A DNA stretch of 16,664 bases from an uncultured Oscillospiraceae bacterium (lineage in GTDB: Bacteria > Bacillota > Clostridia > Oscillospirales > Oscillospiraceae). Shown here piece after piece: positions 12,195 to 16,664 of this stretch; position 1 is the stretch's first letter, and each line of letters begins with the position of its first letter. A model generated the notes under the pieces. The model made no database searches and was not told the DNA's origin. It worked only from the letters and a program-made list of their open reading frames with translations. The DNA lies in NCBI GenBank assembly GCA_910579965.1, contig CAJTWF010000045.1:1-16664 (forward strand), written 5' to 3'. The position numbers were made by a program, and so were the translations under genes.

Positions 12195-13106
12195 TTGACC
12201 AAATGGCTCAGGCCGGCGGCGGAGAGCTGGCCGGGGAGATTCCTGTCCAACCTCCTGCGCCGGTACTTTATCCACGACGTGGGGCGGCAGTCGGCGGCCC
12301 TGGCCTACTACCTGCTCTTCATGCTCTTTCCCTTCCTGATCTTCCTCAGCAGCCTCCTGGGTCTGCTGGATCTGGACATCTCGGGCATCACCCGCTCCCT
12401 GGAGGCCCTGCTGCCGGCGGGGGTGCTGGACGTGGTGGAGACCTACCTCAGCTATGTCAGCCACACCTCCAGCACGGCCATGCTCTGGTTCGGCCTGGTG
12501 TTCTCCATCTACTTCCCCATGCGGGCGGCGGACTGCCTGATGCACGCGGTGCGCCGGGCCTACCACCTGCCCCGGCCGAAGAACCAGATCCTCTACATGG
12601 CCAAGGTGCTGCTGTACACCGTGTTCCTGCTGGTGACCATCGCCCTCACCCTGGCCCTGGTCACGGTGGGGCGCCAGGCCCTTCACTTCGCCAGGCGGTT
12701 CGCTGTGGTGCCGGAGGCGTTTATCGAGCTGTGGTCTGACCTGCGGTTTCTGGTGCTGGGCGCGGTGATGTTTGCCGCCGTGGGACTGCTGTACGCCGCC
12801 GCCCAGGACACCCGACAGAGGCCCGGCGCCATTGTCCCCGGTACGCTCATCGCCCTGGTGGGGTGGATGGTGGTTTCGGCGGCCTTCTCCTTCTATGTGG
12901 AGAATTTCGCCAACTACTCCGTCATCTACGGCGCTCTGGGTACGGTGATCGTGCTGATGATGTGGCTGAACCTGACGGCGGCGGCGCTTATCATGGGCGC
13001 GGAGGCCAACGGCGCGCTGCTGGCCATGGAGAGCGGCAGAAAACAGGGCCCGCGCGGCCCATCAGCCGGGGCGGCGGCCCCAAACAAGGAGAAGAATAGG
13101 CAATGA
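12195..13106 (+). CDS. YihY/BrkB-family membrane protein
   Basis: A 303-residue integral membrane protein with about six helices. The N-terminal DVGRQSAALAYYLLFMLFPFLIFLSSLLGLL is the typical family opening, and GALGTVIVLMMWLNLTAAALIMGAEANGAL is the typical last segment. The family was once wrongly called RNase BN; its function remains unsettled, with transport proposed. The start is TTG 12195, chosen because AAAGGAGG lies 8 bp upstream and it gives the conserved N-terminus. The C-terminal tail after the last helix is short, basic and probably cytoplasmic. Its stop overlaps the trkA start (ATGA at 13103-13106), so translation is coupled. Pairing with a potassium system suggests a shared envelope or ion-balance role, though this is not proven. 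Confidence 0.9.
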   Translation: MTKWLRPAAESWPGRFLSNLLRRYFIHDVGRQSAALAYYLLFMLFPFLIFLSSLLGLLDLDISGITRSLEALLPAGVLDVVETYLSYVSHTSSTAMLWFGLVFSIYFPMRAADCLMHAVRRAYHLPRPKNQILYMAKVLLYTVFLLVTIALTLALVTVGRQALHFARRFAVVPEAFIELWSDLRFLVLGAVMFAAVGLLYAAAQDTRQRPGAIVPGTLIALVGWMVVSAAFSFYVENFANYSVIYGALGTVIVLMMWLNLTAAALIMGAEANGALLAMESGRKQGPRGPSAGAAAPNKEKNRQ

Positions 13107-14476
13107 AAATCATTATCATCGGCAGCGGCAAGGTGGGCTTCACCCTGGCCAAGCAGCTGAGCGGAGAGAACCATGATCTGGTGCTCATTGACCATCGGGC
13201 GGAGGCCATGCAGGTGGCCGACAACACCCTGGATATCCTGTGTCTGGAGGGCAGCGGCGCGTCCATCCAGATCCTGCTGGAGGCCGGGGTGCGCTCGGCG
13301 GATCTGGTCATCTCCGTCACCGGGTCCGACGAGCTGAACATCGTCTGCTGCCTCATCGCCAAGAAGCTGGGCGCCCGGCACACCGTGGCCCGCATCCGGT
13401 CCCCGGAGTACTTCCGGGAGGCCAACCTCCTCAAGCGGGAGGTTGGCCTGAACATGATTATCAACCCCGAGTACGCCGCCGCCCAGGAGATCAGCCGCCT
13501 GCTGCGGGTGCCCTCCGCCTTCAGCGTGGAGACCTTCGCCCGGGGGCTGGTGGAGCTCATCGGCTTCCCCATTCTGGAGAGCGACGGGCTGGCGGGGCTG
13601 AGCCTCTTTGAGTACAACAAGCGCCGCTCCAACGGCGTGCTCATGTGCGCCGTCATCCGGGGCAGCGAGGTGTACGTGCCCAACGGCCGCTTTGTGCCCC
13701 AAGTAGGGGACAAGGCCTATGTGATCGGCTCCCAGCGGGAGATTGCCAGGTTTTTCCACACCCTGGGCCGGGACGGCAACCGTATCCGGGCCATCACGGT
13801 CCTGGGCGGCAGCAAGATCGCCACCTACCTCACCTGGGCGGTGGAGAAGGTGGGCATGAAGGTGCGCATTGTGGAGCAGGATCCGGTCAAGTGCCTTTCT
13901 CTGTCGGAGAAGCTGCCGGACTCCATGATCCTCCAGGGGGACGGCACGGACAGCGCGGTCATTGACGCCGAGGGCCTGCTGGACACAGACGCCTTCATCG
14001 CCCTGACCAACCGGGACGAGGAGAACCTGCTCATGGCCATGACCGCCCAGCGCCACGGGGTAAAAAAGGTGATCGCCAAGATGAGCCGGCCCAACTATAT
14101 TGAGATGATGCGGGAGTCCGGGGTGGACAGCATCATCAGCCCCAAGGACATCACCGCCAACCAGATCTCTGCCTATGTCCGGGCCATGGCCCGCAGCGAG
14201 GGCAGCGCGGTGGAGAACCTGTACAAGCCCCTGGGCGGGGCCATTGAGGCGGTGGAGTTCACCGCCACCGCCACCACCCGGTTCCTGGACACCCCCCTCA
14301 AGGACCTGCGGCTCAAGCCGGGGATGCTGGTAGCCGCCATCGCCCGGGAGGGAAAGATCATCATCCCCGACGGCTCTACCTCCATCCGGGCCGGGGACAA
14401 GGTGATCGTCATGGCAAAGAGCATCTTCCTCCAGGATCTGGACGAGATTCTGGAGGAGACGGGCAAGATCCGGTAG
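13103..14476 (+). CDS. trkA: Trk potassium uptake regulatory subunit
   Basis: A 457-residue peripheral membrane protein with the tandem arrangement TrkA_N, TrkA_C, TrkA_N, TrkA_C of full-length TrkA. The first nucleotide loop is GSGKVG (residues 7-12), followed by LVLIDHR. The second begins near residue 232 (VLGGSKIATYL) with RIVEQD. The ligand-binding C domains end with PDGSTSIRAGDKVIVMA. TrkA binds NAD(H) or ATP/ADP and gates the TrkH channel. It overlaps the preceding YihY-type gene by 4 bp and is 36 bp from trkH, so the three genes are probably one operon. The second loop is less glycine-rich, as is usual in duplicated TrkA halves. Confidence 0.95.
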   Translation: MKIIIIGSGKVGFTLAKQLSGENHDLVLIDHRAEAMQVADNTLDILCLEGSGASIQILLEAGVRSADLVISVTGSDELNIVCCLIAKKLGARHTVARIRSPEYFREANLLKREVGLNMIINPEYAAAQEISRLLRVPSAFSVETFARGLVELIGFPILESDGLAGLSLFEYNKRRSNGVLMCAVIRGSEVYVPNGRFVPQVGDKAYVIGSQREIARFFHTLGRDGNRIRAITVLGGSKIATYLTWAVEKVGMKVRIVEQDPVKCLSLSEKLPDSMILQGDGTDSAVIDAEGLLDTDAFIALTNRDEENLLMAMTAQRHGVKKVIAKMSRPNYIEMMRESGVDSIISPKDITANQISAYVRAMARSEGSAVENLYKPLGGAIEAVEFTATATTRFLDTPLKDLRLKPGMLVAAIAREGKIIIPDGSTSIRAGDKVIVMAKSIFLQDLDEILEETGKIR

Positions 14477-14512
14477 GACCCAAGGCAACGAAAGAAGGCG
14501 TCTGTCGATAAC

Positions 14513-15958
14513 ATGAATTATAAACTGGTATTTCATATTCTGGGCCTCATATTGCGGGTGGAGGCGGTGCTGATGCTGCCGGCGGCGGTCATCGGGCTGT
14601 CCACCGGCCGGGACGGGACCGCGTTCCTCCTCTCGGCGGCCATCACCCTGGCCGTGGGCCAGGCGCTGGTGATGCTGCCGGGGAAGAACATGAAGATGCA
14701 GGCCAGGGACGGCTTTGCCGCCGTTGCCCTGTGCTGGATCTGCCTCTCCCTCTTCGGGGCCCTGCCCTATGTGTTCTCCGGCGTGCTGCCCAACTACGTG
14801 GACGCGGTGTTCGAGACCGTGTCCGGCTTCACCACCACCGGGGCCACGGTGTTCACCTTCATGGAGGGCCAGCCCCTGGGCGTGCTGTTCTGGCGGGCCC
14901 AGACCCAGTGGATGGGCGGCGTGGGGGTGCTGGTGCTGGCCCTGGCCCTGGTGCCCAAGCTGGGGGAGGGCAGCGTGTTCCTCATGCGGGCGGAGAGCCC
15001 GGGCCCCATCAAGAGCAAGCTGACCCCCCGGGTGGGGGACACGGCCAAGATCCTCTACAGCATCTATATCGGCCTCACCGCGGCGGAGATCCTCTGCCTG
15101 CGTCTGGCGGGGATGCCCTGGTTTGACTGCGTCATCCACGCCTTTACCACCATCTCCACCGGCGGCTTCTCGGTGAAGAACGCCAGCATCGCCGCCTACG
15201 GAAGCCTGACCATTGAGTGGATCATCATTGTGTTCATGTTCCTCTCGGGCATCAACTTCGCCCTGCTCTACTACGCCGTATGCCGCAACTTCCGGGCCGT
15301 GTTCCAGAGCGGGGAGCTGCGCTCCTACACCCTCATGACCGTGGGGGCCTCGGCGCTGATCGTGCTCAATCTGGTCTGCCACGCCTCCTGGGCCCTGGAC
15401 GCCCGGACGGTGACGGACAGCGTGTTCCAGGTGGTGACGCTGATGACCACCACCGGGTATATGACCTATGACTATGTGCTCTGGCCCACCTTCTCCCAGG
15501 TGGTGCTGGTGCTGGTGATGTTCGCCGGGGGCTGCGCCGGGTCCACCGCCGGGGGCATCAAGCAGATCCGGGTGGTGCTGCTGATGAAGAACCTGCGCCG
15601 GGAGGTGCAGCGCATTCTCCACCCCCGGGTGGTGACCACCATCAAAAGCGACGGCGAGCGGGTGGACGAGCCCATCCTCTCCGGCATCACCCTGTTCTTT
15701 TTCGCCTATATCCTCCTGCTGCTCATCGGGACCCTGGTGGTGGCCTGGGACGACGTGGGCTTCACCGCCGCCTTCACCGCCTCCCTGACGTGCATCAGCA
15801 ACGTGGGCCCGGCCTTTGATATTCTGGGCCCCACGGGCAACTTCTTTGCCCTTTCCAACGTGAGCAAGTTGTTTCTGAGCCTGAACATGCTGCTGGGGCG
15901 GCTGGAGATTATGCCCCTGCTGCTGCTGCTGTTCCCCAGCCTGTGGCGGAAGCGGTAG
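14513..15958 (+). CDS. trkH: Trk potassium uptake channel subunit
   Basis: This 481-residue membrane protein belongs to the TrkH/KtrB/HKT group and carries K+ (sometimes Na+) across the membrane, gated by TrkA. The four pore loops are visible in order: VSGFTTTGATVF, FTTISTGGFSVKN, LMTTTGYMTYDY and TCISNVGPAFD. All keep the filter glycine. AGGCAGSTAGGIKQIRVVLL before the last helices is the conserved gating-loop region. The final LGRLEIMPLLLLLFPSLWR is a family C-terminus. The ribosome site (AAAGAAGG) is 14 bp from ATG 14513, longer than usual. It follows trkA closely and probably depends on the same transcript. Confidence 0.96.
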   Translation: MNYKLVFHILGLILRVEAVLMLPAAVIGLSTGRDGTAFLLSAAITLAVGQALVMLPGKNMKMQARDGFAAVALCWICLSLFGALPYVFSGVLPNYVDAVFETVSGFTTTGATVFTFMEGQPLGVLFWRAQTQWMGGVGVLVLALALVPKLGEGSVFLMRAESPGPIKSKLTPRVGDTAKILYSIYIGLTAAEILCLRLAGMPWFDCVIHAFTTISTGGFSVKNASIAAYGSLTIEWIIIVFMFLSGINFALLYYAVCRNFRAVFQSGELRSYTLMTVGASALIVLNLVCHASWALDARTVTDSVFQVVTLMTTTGYMTYDYVLWPTFSQVVLVLVMFAGGCAGSTAGGIKQIRVVLLMKNLRREVQRILHPRVVTTIKSDGERVDEPILSGITLFFFAYILLLLIGTLVVAWDDVGFTAAFTASLTCISNVGPAFDILGPTGNFFALSNVSKLFLSLNMLLGRLEIMPLLLLLFPSLWRKR

Positions 15959-15985
15959 GACTGCTATAGAAAAGAGGAATGTGAT

Positions 15986-16477
15986 ATGCGTATCTACGGG
16001 CTTCAGCAGGACTCCATTGTGGACGGTCCCGGCTTCCGATTCTCATGCTTTGTCCAGGGCTGTCCCCACGGCTGCCCGGGCTGCCACAACCCGGACAGCC
16101 ACGACAGCAGCGGCGGGCGGGAGATGACGGTGGAGGAGGTGGCGGAGCAGCTGCTGGGCAACCCCCTCACCGACGGGCTGACCCTCTCCGGCGGCGAGCC
16201 CTTCGCCCAGCCGGAGGACTGCCTGCGCCTGGCGCGGATCGCCCATGCGCACGGCCTGAACGTGTGGAGCTACAGCGGCTGGACCTTCGAGTACCTGCGG
16301 GACCAGGGGACGGCGGCCCAGCGGGAACTGCTGGAGGAGCTGGACGTGCTGGTGGACGGCCCCTTTCTGCTGGACCAGCGGACTCTGGCCCTGCCCTGGC
16401 GGGGCAGCCGGAACCAGCGGGTGATCGACGTGCCCGCGTCCCTGGCCTCCGGGGACGCGGTCCTGCGGCCGGACTGA
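15986..16477 (+). CDS. nrdG: Anaerobic ribonucleotide reductase activating protein (radical SAM)
   Basis: A 163-residue radical-SAM enzyme that installs the glycyl radical on the anaerobic reductase NrdD. The [4Fe-4S] motif is CPHGCPGC (C26, C30, C33), followed by HNP. The SAM-contact motif SGGEPF (68-73) and the NVWSYSGWTFEYL segment are as in NrdG. The length fits the family. The N-terminal IVDGPGFRFSCFVQGC is characteristic. AAGAGGA precedes ATG 15986, 27 bp after trkH. No nrdD gene is seen in the 187 bp that remain, although a new gene starts at the right edge. Annotation as another small activase is possible but less likely. Confidence 0.92.
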   Translation: MRIYGLQQDSIVDGPGFRFSCFVQGCPHGCPGCHNPDSHDSSGGREMTVEEVAEQLLGNPLTDGLTLSGGEPFAQPEDCLRLARIAHAHGLNVWSYSGWTFEYLRDQGTAAQRELLEELDVLVDGPFLLDQRTLALPWRGSRNQRVIDVPASLASGDAVLRPD

Positions 16478-16496
16478 GGCAGTCCGGGCTGTGAAC

Positions 16497-16540
16497 ACAG
16501 GCTTTGGGCGCGGCTTTCCCGCCCTTTAGCACACGCCTGT
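16497..16540 (+). terminator. Weak terminator-like hairpin after nrdG
   Basis: GGGCG (16506-16510) pairs with CGCCC (16520-16524), extended by GG/CC past one bulged base, with loop CTTT and TTTAG after it. Outer ACAGGC (16497-16502) and GCCTGT (16535-16540) can close a larger stem. The T-run is short, so termination is uncertain. Confidence 0.35.
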
Positions 16541-16643
16541 CTCATAAAAAGAGAAGGACAGAGCGTGATATGGTACAAAAAAAGTAGATACCTCCAACTC
16601 ACGGAAAAGGAGTAAAATAACGAGAGTAAGGAAGGTGCATGAA

Positions 16644-16664
16644 ATGGCGCAGGAACAGAGGAAA
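16644..16664 (+). CDS. Start of a further gene (7 codons visible)
   Basis: ATG 16644 begins MAQEQRK and runs off the right edge. AAGGAAGG (16628-16635) lies 8 bp upstream, a good spacing, and the DNA before it (16545-16630) is A-rich as in promoter regions. An ATG at 16639 in another frame is too close to the ribosome site. The product cannot be identified. Confidence 0.4.

Noticed and set aside
12926..15622. Very long minus-strand open frame (898 codons) opposite trkA/trkH
   Set aside because: It is low-complexity, His, Gly and Gln-rich antisense sequence typical of GC-rich genes. The plus-strand proteins carry full conserved motifs.

Overview
The window looks like chromosomal DNA of a high-GC anaerobic Firmicute, probably a gut Clostridium relative of the Oscillospiraceae/Flavonifractor type. 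This is inferred from the gene mix (SLH and CAP surface protein, ECF sigma with ZAS anti-sigma, Trk potassium uptake, anaerobic NrdG, AGGAGG-type ribosome sites) together with strongly GC-biased codons. No rRNA, tRNA or CRISPR array was recognised by eye.

Layout. Positions 2-2227 (+) hold the end of a ROK-like protein, a cysteine-rich DUF3795-like protein and nagA, plausibly an amino-sugar operon. Positions 2228-2496 are non-coding, with a 17-bp-stem terminator and a candidate small RNA. On the minus strand, 6712 down to 2497 carries a secreted SLH-CAP-Ig-like protein, dusB, an ECF sigma factor and its membrane anti-sigma factor; the last three genes overlap. Positions 6919-9309 (+) carry a tyrosine recombinase, a 289-bp invertible-type element and two exported-protein genes. 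A convergent minus-strand EpsG-family gene (9409-10461) follows, then about 685 bp with several strong hairpins. Positions 11147-16477 (+) hold a D-2-hydroxyacid dehydrogenase, a YihY/BrkB membrane protein, trkA, trkH and nrdG. A further gene begins at the right edge.

The main discovery candidate lies at 7773-8061. A perfect 23-bp inverted repeat flanks 243 bp, begins 8 bp after the recombinase stop codon and ends 93 bp before the first exported-protein gene. Inside is a near-consensus extended -10 promoter (TTGCCA, 17 bp, TATGAT) that points left in this sequence, away from the exported-protein genes. Inversion would turn it round to drive them. This is the architecture of a phase-variable promoter switch (inverton) with its own recombinase, captured here in the OFF orientation. 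The proposed system is recombinase, switch, a membrane-anchored protein and a secreted beta-rich surface protein.

Other points of interest are a candidate sRNA next to nagA, an imperfect inverted repeat around its promoter, the coupling of dusB to a sigma/anti-sigma pair, 15-bp in-frame repeats in the surface-protein linkers, and a hairpin cluster at 10719-10901.
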